This document shows, piece by piece, positions 1 to 8,087 of a DNA stretch of 42,528 bases (the first letter of the stretch is position 1; each line of letters begins with the position of its first letter). The notes beneath the pieces are model-generated. The model did no database searches. It saw nothing but the letters and a program-made list of their open reading frames with translations, and was not told where the DNA came from. The stretch is from the NCBI GenBank assembly GCA_036653535.1, contig JAVVTR010000017.1, positions 1 to 42,528 of the forward strand. The letters are read 5' to 3'. The position numbers and the translations under genes were made by a program. The DNA is from JAVVTR01 sp036653535 (lineage in GTDB: Bacteria; Bacteroidota; Bacteroidia; Bacteroidales; P3).

Positions 1-1
1 G

Positions 2-276
2 AGAGGATATCGGGGTAAGAAAGAAATAAACGGGACACAAATATTGATTGCCGATTTCTCAAGAGCTAAAGATACATACGACCAACGAAAAAGAAACATA
101 AGTTATTTTTTAAGCGGACAGGAATAGAACCAACTATAGGACCTCTCAAGACGGATTATCGTTTAGGATGAAACTTTTATAAAGGATTATTGGGCGATGC
201 TATCAATGTTATGTTAGCTGCAGCTGCATGTAACTTCAAAAGATCCATGAGGTTTTTTTTGTGGCTATTGAAATAA
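2..276 (+). pseudogene. 3' remnant of an IS5-like transposase gene
   Basis: Translation from base 2 gives the C-terminal part of a DDE transposase (YRGKKEINGTQILIADFSRA, then KDTYDQRK). Near base 90 the homology moves to the frame starting at base 1, as if one A were missing from an A-run. It then continues as FFKRTGIEPTIGPLKTDYRL and NFYKGLLGDAINVMLAAAA, ending in TAA at 274-276. The GIEPxIGxLKxDxRL and GDAINVMLAAAAxNFKR signature is typical of IS5-type transposases common in Bacteroidetes. The copy also has an in-frame TGA at 169-171 and a Pro where these proteins usually have His (GHLK), so it is dead. The 5' part lies outside the window. No terminal inverted repeat could be recognised. 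Confidence 0.8.
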
Positions 277-317
277 TTCAGCGAAACACTCATGGAAGAA
301 AATGTTTCGCTGAATTA
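274..317 (-). terminator. hairpin downstream of dps
   Basis: A perfect 15-bp inverted repeat (274-288 paired with 303-317, 14-nt loop) starts 18 bases past the dps stop codon. It is the natural transcription end for dps. A short T-run (320-325) on the plus-strand side means it could also stop plus-strand transcripts coming from the transposase remnant. Confidence 0.7.
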
Positions 318-334
318 TACTTTTTAAGGGGCGA

Positions 335-811
335 CTATTTAGACATACTTGCAGTAAGCATCCATATCATTTTTTCTTGTTCTTGAAGATAATCGCTTAG
401 CATTGCTATTGTTACTTCGTCTCCAGCTTCTGAGGCTAAGGAAATAAGAGCTCTTTCTTCGGATATAAAATGGCTGTAATTATTTAAAATTTGTTTCAGA
501 GCTTCATCTCCAGAATGAACGTTGCTAACTTCTTTTATTTGGGAAGATTGTAGATATTGGCTATAATTATTCACAGGAACTCCGCCCAACATTAAAATTC
601 TTTCGGCTAATTGGTCTGCTTTTTCGGCAGTATCGTTGTAAAGTTCTTCAAATTTGCTGTGTAATACAAAAAAATCGGGACCTTGTATATTCCAATGATA
701 ACCTCTTAAATTGGTGTAGTAAATTTGATAGTCGGCCAAGAGTTGTTGTAAGGCATTGATTATTTTTTCTGCTTTAGCTTCTAAAAGGTGAGTGTAGTTT
801 AATGTTTTCAT
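335..811 (-). CDS. dps: Dps family DNA-binding ferritin-like protein
   Basis: A 158-residue protein of typical Dps length. Dps forms a 12-subunit shell that oxidises Fe(II) with hydrogen peroxide, stores the iron and binds DNA under starvation or oxidative stress. The inter-subunit ferroxidase residues have the exact Dps spacing: H39 (in RGYHWNIQGPDF), H51, D66 and E70 (EKADQLAER). The N-terminus is short, with only a few lysines to contact DNA. The gene is monocistronic, with a promoter at 852-884, a palindrome just upstream of it and a hairpin terminator after the stop. In other Bacteroidales dps is controlled by OxyR; whether the palindrome here serves that role is not known. Confidence 0.95.
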   Translation of the reverse strand: MKTLNYTHLLEAKAEKIINALQQLLADYQIYYTNLRGYHWNIQGPDFFVLHSKFEELYNDTAEKADQLAERILMLGGVPVNNYSQYLQSSQIKEVSNVHSGDEALKQILNNYSHFISEERALISLASEAGDEVTIAMLSDYLQEQEKMIWMLTASMSK

Positions 812-851
812 GATTTTTATTTTTTAATGTTTATAGTTTTTTTTGTTGATG

Positions 852-884
852 CAAATATACGGGAGGAAATACATATAAACCAAA
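852..884 (-). promoter_or_regulatory. dps promoter (Bacteroidetes type)
   Basis: Read on the minus strand, TATATTTG at 852-859 matches the Bacteroidetes -7 box TAnnTTTG, and TTTG at 881-884 matches the -33 box with a 21-base spacer. Transcription would start near 846 and leave a leader of about 35 bases before the ATG at 809-811. Confidence 0.7.
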
Positions 885-898
885 TTGATATTGTTTAT

Positions 899-925
899 AG
901 TTATATAGATTTTATCTATATAACT
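899..925. promoter_or_regulatory. perfect palindrome upstream of dps, possible operator
   Basis: AGTTATATAGA at 899-909 pairs perfectly with TCTATATAACT at 915-925 around a 5-base centre. It begins 14 bases upstream of the dps -33 box. Nine bases of the right arm (TATATAACT) recur at 948-956. The position suits an activator or redox-sensor site. The bound protein is unknown, and AT-rich DNA makes short palindromes more likely by chance, although 11 bp is long. Confidence 0.45.
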
Positions 926-1012
926 TTGAAATAAAAATTAAGCGTATTATATAACTATTAAGGTGAAAAAAGAATGAATATTTCTTCGTTTCTTTATTCG
1001 ATATAAATTTTG

Positions 1013-1020
1013 TAAATTTG
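1013..1020 (+). promoter_or_regulatory. probable uvrA operon -7 box
   Basis: TAAATTTG matches TAnnTTTG and lies 30 bases before the uvrA ATG. A weak -33 match, TTTC at 989-992, lies 20 bases upstream. The promoter would serve uvrA and the overlapping murB-folC gene. Confidence 0.5.
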
Positions 1021-1049
1021 CTGGTTTCAAAATGAAGAGAAATTAAAGT

Positions 1050-4013
1050 ATGGGGCGGATTACGAAAGAAAAAGAGCCAAAATCTAATAAGGTAAAAAAA
1101 AGTGCAGGATTAAAAAAAGAATTGGCTTTGTTAGATCCAAAAACGATGGCATCCCAAGAGGAAACCGCAAGTAAAGTAAAATCTAATCGCCAAATTGTAT
1201 TAAAAGGGGTTAAGGTAAATAATCTTAAAAATATTAATATTTCTTTTCCTACTAATAAACTAAGTGTAGTAACAGGTTTATCCGGATCCGGAAAATCCTC
1301 TTTGGTTTTTGATACTTTATATGCAGAAGGTCAACGTCGTTATGTGGAGAGCTTAAGTTCTTATGCCCGTCAGTTTTTAGGACGAATGAGTAAACCGGAA
1401 GTAGATTCCATTGAAGGAATTGCTCCTGCTATTGCTATAGAGCAAAAAACGATTAGTCGAAACCCTCGCTCTACTGTAGGTACAGTTACAGAAATTTATG
1501 AATATATAAAATTGCTTTATGCCCGCATAGGTAGAATATACTCCCCTATCTCTGGCTTAGAGGTAAAACGACATTCCGTAAGTAATGTGAGTGATTTTAT
1601 GGTGGCCTTACCCCAGCAAACGAAGGTGTATATATTAGCTCCCTTAGTAAAAAGACAAGACTTAACGATAAAAGAAAATCTTCATCTTTTAATACAAAAA
1701 GGTTTTAGCCGTTTGTATTCCGTACCTGAAACAAAAGCTTCTACACCCGAAGAGTCGGAGATTCTTAATATTTCCACTTTGCCATCCACCTTGAAATCGT
1801 TTCATGGTTTATATCTTCTTATAGATAGATTACTTATACACCAAACAAATGATAAGAGTTTGTATTCCAGGGTATTCGATTCTATTCAAACGGCCTTTAA
1901 TGAAGGAGATGGAAAATGTTATTTGGAATGTATATCCGAAAATAAGCGACGTTTTTTTGAATTTTCTAACCGCTTGGAAATGGATGGAATGAGCTTTGTT
2001 AAGCCCAGTTTAAATTTTTTTAGTTTCAATAATCCATACGGGGCTTGTAAGGCTTGTGAGGGTTTGGGAAATAAGTTGGGCGTGAGCGAAGAATTAGTAA
2101 TACCTAATCCTAATTTATCGGTATTTGAAGAGGCGGTGGCTTGTTGGAAAGGCGAAAAAATGTGTGAATGGAAAAAAGATTTTATTCGTTATGCTGAGAA
2201 AGAAAATTTTCCTATTCATAGACCTTACAAAGATTTAACTCAAGAGCAAAAAAAATTGCTTTGGAATGGGGGGAAACAGGCCAAAGGAATTTACGATTGT
2301 TTTAAATTTATGGAAGAACAATCGTATAAAATTCAATACCGAGTATTGTCTTCTCGTTATAAAGGGAAAACTGTTTGTGATCAATGCCATGGAACTCGTT
2401 TAAGGCCGGATGCTAATTATGTAAAAATTAATGGTAAAGGACTTTCCGATTTAGTATTGCTTCCTATTTCTGAATTAGTTGGTTTCTTTGAAAATCTAAA
2501 GCTCAATGCGCATGAAAAAGCGGTTGCTTCCCGTATGTTGGTAGAGATTAAACATCGGCTTGGATTTCTTATGAATGTAGGTTTACCCTATTTAACCTTA
2601 AACCGTGCTTCTAATACTTTATCGGGAGGGGAGGCACAAAGAATACAATTAGCCAATTCTTTGGGTAGTGCTTTAGTGGGTTCCCTCTATATATTAGACG
2701 AACCAAGTATAGGCTTACATTCCAAAGATACCGAACATTTAATAGAAGTAATTAAACAATTGCGAGATTTGGGCAATACCGTTATTGTGGTGGAGCACGA
2801 TGAGGCTATTATGTTAGCTGCCGATCATATTGTGGATATTGGACCTTTTGCTGGTCAGAATGGAGGAGAAGTAGTTTTTGAGGGATCCCCCGAAGAGTTA
2901 TTAAAAAACGGAAAGAGTTTAACAGCAAAATACTTAAGAGAGGAATTGCAAATTTCTATACCTACCTCTCGCCGTGCATGGAAAGATTATATACAAATAA
3001 GTGGAGTCAATCAAAATAATCTTAAAAATGTAACGGTTAAATTTCCTCTTCGAGTTCTTACCGTAGTAACAGGAGTAAGTGGATCTGGGAAAACATCCTT
3101 GGTTCGTCATACTTTATATCCCGCCTTGCAGAAAGTCCTTGGATCTTATGGGGGAGAGCTTGGTCGTTTCGATAAGATAGAAGGAAATTGGCGACAAATA
3201 AAAGCAGTAGAATTGGTGGATCAAAATCCTATAGGACGTTCCAGTCGTTCAAATCCTGCTACGTATATTAAGGCTTTTGATGATATTAGACAACTTTTAG
3301 CTAATCAAGTTTTAGCAAAAAAACGTTCTTATACTCCCGGATATTTTTCTTTTAATGTGGAGGGAGGACGTTGTGAAGCTTGTCAAGGAGAGGGAACCAT
3401 TAAAGTGGAAATGCAATTTATGGCGGATTTATTTTTAGAATGCGATCAGTGCCATGGCAAGCGCTTTAAGGAAGAGGTTTTAGAAATTACTTATAGAGGA
3501 AAAAATGTAGCGGATATATTAGAAATGACCGTAGAGGAGGCTATAGCTTTCTTTTCAGAAGACAGGTCGAATACTTGCGTAATTAATATATTGGAAAAAA
3601 TTCAAACCTTACAAGACGTAGGTTTGGGATATTTACATTTGGGACAATCTTCTAATAGTCTTTCTGGTGGCGAAGCCCAAAGAATAAAGTTGGCTTATTT
3701 TTTAGGAAAAGGAGTAAGTGAAACATCCACTTTGTTTATTTTTGACGAACCTACTACGGGTTTGCATTTTCATGATATAAATAAACTATATCAGTCTTTG
3801 GAGGCTTTGATCCGAAAAGGACATACAATAGTGGTAATAGAGCATCATTTAGACGTTATTAAATTAGCCGACTGGATTATAGATGTGGGACCGGAAGGAG
3901 GCGAGGGAGGTGGAAGAATCCTTTTCGAAGGGGTTCCCGAAGATTTAGTTAAAGTGGAAGAATCGCAAACCGGTCGTTTTTTAAAAACAAAATTGCAAAA
4001 AAATGGAAATTAA
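1050..4013 (+). CDS. uvrA: excinuclease ABC subunit A (UvrA family)
   Basis: A 987-residue UvrA with two ABC ATPase modules, the damage-recognition subunit of nucleotide excision repair. Walker A motifs lie at about 76-84 (GLSGSGKSS) and 675-683 (GVSGSGKTS). Each module has an LSGGEAQRI signature followed by a DEPS or DEPT Walker B. The second zinc finger is intact (C775, C778, C798, C801). The first is incomplete: CKAC survives before EGLG but the earlier CxxC pair is gone, so this may be the second UvrA paralogue I recall in Bacteroidales rather than the sole UvrA. The first ~47 residues are a Lys-rich extension with no ABC homology; an internal Met33 (1146) could be the true start. The 3' end overlaps murB-folC by 11 bases, implying translational coupling. 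Confidence 0.92.
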   Translation: MGRITKEKEPKSNKVKKSAGLKKELALLDPKTMASQEETASKVKSNRQIVLKGVKVNNLKNINISFPTNKLSVVTGLSGSGKSSLVFDTLYAEGQRRYVESLSSYARQFLGRMSKPEVDSIEGIAPAIAIEQKTISRNPRSTVGTVTEIYEYIKLLYARIGRIYSPISGLEVKRHSVSNVSDFMVALPQQTKVYILAPLVKRQDLTIKENLHLLIQKGFSRLYSVPETKASTPEESEILNISTLPSTLKSFHGLYLLIDRLLIHQTNDKSLYSRVFDSIQTAFNEGDGKCYLECISENKRRFFEFSNRLEMDGMSFVKPSLNFFSFNNPYGACKACEGLGNKLGVSEELVIPNPNLSVFEEAVACWKGEKMCEWKKDFIRYAEKENFPIHRPYKDLTQEQKKLLWNGGKQAKGIYDCFKFMEEQSYKIQYRVLSSRYKGKTVCDQCHGTRLRPDANYVKINGKGLSDLVLLPISELVGFFENLKLNAHEKAVASRMLVEIKHRLGFLMNVGLPYLTLNRASNTLSGGEAQRIQLANSLGSALVGSLYILDEPSIGLHSKDTEHLIEVIKQLRDLGNTVIVVEHDEAIMLAADHIVDIGPFAGQNGGEVVFEGSPEELLKNGKSLTAKYLREELQISIPTSRRAWKDYIQISGVNQNNLKNVTVKFPLRVLTVVTGVSGSGKTSLVRHTLYPALQKVLGSYGGELGRFDKIEGNWRQIKAVELVDQNPIGRSSRSNPATYIKAFDDIRQLLANQVLAKKRSYTPGYFSFNVEGGRCEACQGEGTIKVEMQFMADLFLECDQCHGKRFKEEVLEITYRGKNVADILEMTVEEAIAFFSEDRSNTCVINILEKIQTLQDVGLGYLHLGQSSNSLSGGEAQRIKLAYFLGKGVSETSTLFIFDEPTTGLHFHDINKLYQSLEALIRKGHTIVVIEHHLDVIKLADWIIDVGPEGGEGGGRILFEGVPEDLVKVEESQTGRFLKTKLQKNGN

Positions 4014-6321
4014 AAGCAACGAACCTCTGCAAAAATACAATACATTTGGAGTAGATGTAGATTGTGAATTTTTTGTGAATATAGACAACGAAGAGGATTT
4101 ACTTTCTTTGTTGAAAAATAAAAAATATAAAGATACTCGCAAGTATTGGCTGGGAGGGGGAAGCAATTTGCTTTTTTTATGTGATGTGAAGGGCATGGTG
4201 ATACATTTGTCTAACAAGGGAATGGAAATTCTTAGAGAGGATAATGAAAATGTGTATGTACAAGTACAAGCAGGGGTAGTGTGGGATGAGTTTGTAAAAT
4301 ACACGGTAGAGAAAGGCTGGTGGGGAGTAGAAAATTTAATAGGGGTTCCTGGTCAGGTAGGGAGTGCCTGTGTGCAAAATATAGGTGCTTATGGGGTGGA
4401 AGTGCAGGATAGTATTTATTCGGTAGAAGTGGTAGATGTAAATTCTTTAGAAATAAACACCTTGCTATCGGAAGATTGTAAATTTGCCTATAGGGATAGT
4501 ATTTTTAAGCATAGAGATCAAGGGGAATGGGTGGTATGGTCCGTTTGTTTTAGTTTAAGTAAAAATCCGGAACCTCGTTTAGGATATGCACGCTTGAAAG
4601 AGGATTTGAAAAAGCAAAATATTAAGCATCCATTACCTAAAGATATAGCTAAAATAGTACAAGGTTTACGTAAAGAAAAATTGCCCGACCCTAAGGTGTT
4701 GGGCAGCGCCGGTAGCTTTTTTAAAAATCCGGTGGTTCCCAAAAATATATTTGAAACGCTTCAGCGTTCTTGTACCAATATACCTGGTTTTATAGTGGAG
4801 GATGGGGTAAAACTTTCTTCCGCTTGGCTTATAGAACAATGTGGTTGGAAGGGATATAGAGAGGGGGATGCAGGGGTTTATGAAAAGCAAGCTTTGGTGT
4901 TGGTGAATTACGGAACCGCTACTGGAGAAGAGTTGTGGGATTTGGCTCAACGTATTCAAAAAAGTGTGGAGAAAAAATTTGGAGTGTGTTTAGAACCGGA
5001 AGTTCGTTTAATTGGAGGAGAGGCTAATGCTTTGGAAGAACGTTACGAAGAGGTTTTGAAAATTATGTATAGTTGCTTGCCTATGTTTCAGAGGATTGGA
5101 GGTGCTGCTTACAAGGCGGATTTAAAGAATACAGAAATTTTAATGGATGCCTTGCACGAACCTTATAAAAGGTTTAAATGTATTCATGTAGGAGGAACCA
5201 ATGGCAAAGGATCTTGTTCTCATATGATAGCATCCGTATTACAGTCGGCTGGATATAAGACAGGGCTTTATACCTCGCCTCATCTTCACGATTTTAGAGA
5301 AAGAATTAAAATTAATGGAGAACTTATGCCTAAGGAAGCAGTGGTGAATTTTTATGAGCAACATGAAACATTATTCCATAAGGTAAAAGCTTCTTTTTTT
5401 GAAATGACCGTAGCTATGGCTTTTGATTATTTTGCTAAGGAAAGGGTGGATATTGCTGTTATTGAAGTTGGAATGGGGGGACGTTTAGATTCAACCAATG
5501 TAATTACGCCTCAACTCTCTGTTATTACCAATATTAGTATGGATCATATGCAATATTTAGGGGACACTTTGCCTAAAATTGCGGAAGAAAAAGCAGGGAT
5601 TATCAAAGAGGGGGTGCCGGTAGTAATAGGAGAATCTCATATTCAAACGATGCACGTTTTTATGAAAAAAGCGAAGGAGTACAATGCTCGTATTATTTTT
5701 GCCGATAGCACTTTTAGCTTAATGAATACTAAAAACGAAAATCGTTTTTCCTTTGATATTTACAGAAATGGAGATCCTTATTTATTGGGAATGTCTTGCG
5801 ATTTGTGCGGAGAGTCGTATCAATCGAAGAATGTGATTACGGCTATAGCAGCCATAGATATTATGCGCGAAACTTATAATTTTGGAGAAAATGCCATTCG
5901 GGATGGATTTCGACTTGCCTCCGAGCAAACAGGTTTAAAAGGAAGATGGCAGTGCTTATCTACGTCTCCTTTGGTTTATTGTGATACCGGTCATAATGAA
6001 GCCGGCATTTCATTGGTTTTAAAGCAAATAGAGAAAACTCCTTATAGAAAATTACATATAGTATGGGGAATGGTATCGGATAAGGATATTGATCATATAT
6101 TAGATTTATTGCCAGCCTATGCAAGTTATTATTTTTGTAACGCCGCCATAGTAAGGGCCTTGCCTGCTGAAGAAATGGCTAAGGCCGCTCATGAGAAGGG
6201 CTTAAAAGGTAAAGCTTACGATAGTGTTCTCCATGCCTTGAACGCAGCAAAGGAGGCTGCTTCGGAGGAAGATTTGATTTATGTAGGAGGAAGTACTTTT
6301 GTTGTAGCGGAAATTTGTTGA
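4003..6321 (+). CDS. MurB-FolC fusion: UDP-MurNAc dehydrogenase / folylpolyglutamate synthase
   Basis: One 772-residue frame with two complete enzymes. Residues 1 to ~340 are MurB, which reduces UDP-GlcNAc-enolpyruvate to UDP-MurNAc for peptidoglycan: FAD-binding GGGSNLL at 51-57, GVPGQVGSACVQNIGAYG, YRDSIFK, the catalytic serine in GSFFKNP (about 238) and the C-terminal PEVRLIG with Glu near 333. Residues ~345-772 are FolC, which adds glutamate to (dihydro)folate: YSCLPMFQRIG, P-loop GTNGKGS at 398-404, YTSPHLHDFRERI, EVGMGGRLDSTN and DTGHNEAG. Only about 10 residues (GGEANALEER) join them, with no stop and no in-frame ATG before the FolC N-terminal helix. The two genes are normally separate. 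The start overlaps the uvrA stop by 11 bases. A 1-base assembly error at the junction cannot be excluded, but neither half shows signs of decay. Confidence 0.9.
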   Translation: MEIKSNEPLQKYNTFGVDVDCEFFVNIDNEEDLLSLLKNKKYKDTRKYWLGGGSNLLFLCDVKGMVIHLSNKGMEILREDNENVYVQVQAGVVWDEFVKYTVEKGWWGVENLIGVPGQVGSACVQNIGAYGVEVQDSIYSVEVVDVNSLEINTLLSEDCKFAYRDSIFKHRDQGEWVVWSVCFSLSKNPEPRLGYARLKEDLKKQNIKHPLPKDIAKIVQGLRKEKLPDPKVLGSAGSFFKNPVVPKNIFETLQRSCTNIPGFIVEDGVKLSSAWLIEQCGWKGYREGDAGVYEKQALVLVNYGTATGEELWDLAQRIQKSVEKKFGVCLEPEVRLIGGEANALEERYEEVLKIMYSCLPMFQRIGGAAYKADLKNTEILMDALHEPYKRFKCIHVGGTNGKGSCSHMIASVLQSAGYKTGLYTSPHLHDFRERIKINGELMPKEAVVNFYEQHETLFHKVKASFFEMTVAMAFDYFAKERVDIAVIEVGMGGRLDSTNVITPQLSVITNISMDHMQYLGDTLPKIAEEKAGIIKEGVPVVIGESHIQTMHVFMKKAKEYNARIIFADSTFSLMNTKNENRFSFDIYRNGDPYLLGMSCDLCGESYQSKNVITAIAAIDIMRETYNFGENAIRDGFRLASEQTGLKGRWQCLSTSPLVYCDTGHNEAGISLVLKQIEKTPYRKLHIVWGMVSDKDIDHILDLLPAYASYYFCNAAIVRALPAEEMAKAAHEKGLKGKAYDSVLHALNAAKEAASEEDLIYVGGSTFVVAEIC

Positions 6322-6359
6322 TATAAAGCGAAAAGGAATCCCATAGCTCCGTTAAGAGT

Positions 6360-6434
6360 ATGAAAAAAAACTCAAAAAAGGAATTGAAAAAAGAATTAGC
6401 CAATTATTTACTTTCCATTGACTTTAAGAATTAA
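6360..6434 (+). CDS. possible 24-residue small ORF before the transporter gene
   Basis: ATG at 6360 opens a 24-codon frame encoding a Lys-rich start and LANYLLSIDF near the end, stopping 11 bases before the YfcC start codon. It fills most of the gap between folC and the transporter gene. It has no recognised relatives and could be chance in A-rich DNA, or a short peptide that couples translation to the transporter. Confidence 0.2.
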   Translation: MKKNSKKELKKELANYLLSIDFKN

Positions 6435-6445
6435 GATTTATATTT

Positions 6446-8077
6446 ATGTGGAAGAAAATACCTAATACATTCACTATTGTATTTTACTTGATTTTAATTG
6501 CAGCACTACTAACCTGGATTATTCCTGGAGGGGAGTATGTAAGAGAGTGTAAACTAATCAATGGAACGGAAAGAGAAGTGGTGTTGGACCAATCTTTTCA
6601 TTATGTAGATCCGCAACCACAAACATGGACGGTATTGTTTGCTCTTTTTGAAGGATTTGTAGATAAAGCGGATATTATTGTTTTTATTCTTATGGTAGGG
6701 GGCGCTTTTTGGATTTTAAATAGTACCAAGGCTATTGATATAGGAGTGCATCAATTTCTTTGCTTTACTAATAGCATTCGCAAAAAAAAGATATTTAAAA
6801 AAATAAATATAGATGATTTGGTCTTTATTCTTATCATGACCATGTTTAGTTTGTTTGGAGCCGTATTTGGTATGAGCGAAGAAACCATTGCTTTTATTAT
6901 TATTTTCGTACCTATGGCTATTTCTATGGGATATGATTCTATAGTGGGGGTTTGTATTTGTTATTTGGCTGCTCATATAGGATTTGCCGGAGCAATGTTG
7001 AATCCTTTTACTATTGGTATTGCACAGGGAATAGCCGAATTGCCCCTGTTTTCCGGGTTGGAATATAGAGCTTTGTGTTGGGTTTTACTTACATTTATTG
7101 CCATTGTTTTTGTTCTGTTTTACGCACATAAAATCAAGAAAAATCCAGAAAAATCGCCTATGTATCACTTGGATCAATACTGGCGCGAAAGGGCAGAGCC
7201 TGTATCTGAAAGAACAGAGGCTGTATCCTTAAAAAAAGGAGAAAAGAAAAATAAAAAGGCAGAGAATAAAAGTCTCTTTTGGGTTTATGGAGCCTTAACT
7301 TTACTACAAATTTATTTAGCCATTCGTTATCCATTTTCCGTATTAAATATGGGCGGTAGTTCTTTGTCCTTGCCTTTGTTTCCTATATTTGCTTTTCTAT
7401 TTACTATTGGTGGTTTTAGAGCTTGTCGTAAATCGGTCGCTTCTTTTAATATGCAGCTACTCTTTTTTACCATACTTTATTTGATTGTGGGGGTATTGGC
7501 CTATCATTGGTACATTATGGAAATAGCCGGTTTGTTCCTTGGTATGGGTATTTGTGCGGGTTTGGCTTTTGGTCAAAGTTTAGATAAGGTATTAAGTCTT
7601 TTCTTGGAAGGCGTAAAGGATATTTTAGGTCCTGCTATGGTAGTAGGATTAGCCAGCGGAATTATTTATATTTTACAGGAGGGAAAGGTAATAGATACTA
7701 TTTTGTATGGAGTATCGGAGGCTATGGGCAAAGTGGGAGAAGTGGCTTCGGTAGGGGTTATGTACACGTTTCAAACGGCTTTAAATTTAGTAATGCCTTC
7801 CGGTTCGGCTAAAGCGGCTTTAACTATGCCCGTGATGTCGCAGTTTGCCGATTTGATTCATGTTTCTCGTCAAACTACAGTATTGGCATTCCAATTTGGA
7901 GATGGTTTTACGAATATGATTACTCCTACTTCTGGAATTTTATTAGGGGTACTTGGGGTGGCTAAAATACCCTATGTAGTTTGGTTCCAATGGATTTATA
8001 AATTTATTTTATTCTTAGTGTTTTTAGGCTTTTTTCTTCTCTTACCCACTTTGTTTTTTAATTTTAATGGATTTTAA
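6446..8077 (+). CDS. YfcC/DcuC-family membrane transporter
   Basis: A 543-residue integral membrane protein. It opens with IPNTFTIVFYLILIAALLTWIIPGG, the typical start of the YfcC branch of the DcuC / C4-dicarboxylate anaerobic carrier family, followed by about 12 hydrophobic segments. Family features include the loop GMSEETIAFI near residue 140, NPFTIGIAQGIAELP near 185, and the C-terminal LVMPSGSAKAALTMPVM and DGFTNMITPTSG, both conserved in ion-coupled carriers of this fold. A charged cytoplasmic loop rich in Lys and Glu (about 237-280) separates the two halves. The substrate cannot be read from the sequence; relatives are annotated as amino acid, peptide or dicarboxylate carriers. The aspartate kinase gene begins at or within 11 bases of its end, which hints at a link to amino acid metabolism. 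Confidence 0.85.
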   Translation: MWKKIPNTFTIVFYLILIAALLTWIIPGGEYVRECKLINGTEREVVLDQSFHYVDPQPQTWTVLFALFEGFVDKADIIVFILMVGGAFWILNSTKAIDIGVHQFLCFTNSIRKKKIFKKINIDDLVFILIMTMFSLFGAVFGMSEETIAFIIIFVPMAISMGYDSIVGVCICYLAAHIGFAGAMLNPFTIGIAQGIAELPLFSGLEYRALCWVLLTFIAIVFVLFYAHKIKKNPEKSPMYHLDQYWRERAEPVSERTEAVSLKKGEKKNKKAENKSLFWVYGALTLLQIYLAIRYPFSVLNMGGSSLSLPLFPIFAFLFTIGGFRACRKSVASFNMQLLFFTILYLIVGVLAYHWYIMEIAGLFLGMGICAGLAFGQSLDKVLSLFLEGVKDILGPAMVVGLASGIIYILQEGKVIDTILYGVSEAMGKVGEVASVGVMYTFQTALNLVMPSGSAKAALTMPVMSQFADLIHVSRQTTVLAFQFGDGFTNMITPTSGILLGVLGVAKIPYVVWFQWIYKFILFLVFLGFFLLLPTLFFNFNGF

Positions 8078-8087
8078 TAACATAAAT

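Noticed and set aside
1048..1062. Identical 15-base start region GTATGGGGCGGATTA at uvrA (1048) and ruvX (24488)
   Set aside because: The match ends right after the shared MGRI codons and the upstream DNA is unrelated; chance is the simplest reading.
3981..4959. Minus-strand ORFs inside uvrA/murB-folC (3981-4304, 4518-4742, 4666-4959)
   Set aside because: They lie opposite strongly conserved enzyme domains and show no protein-like features of their own.
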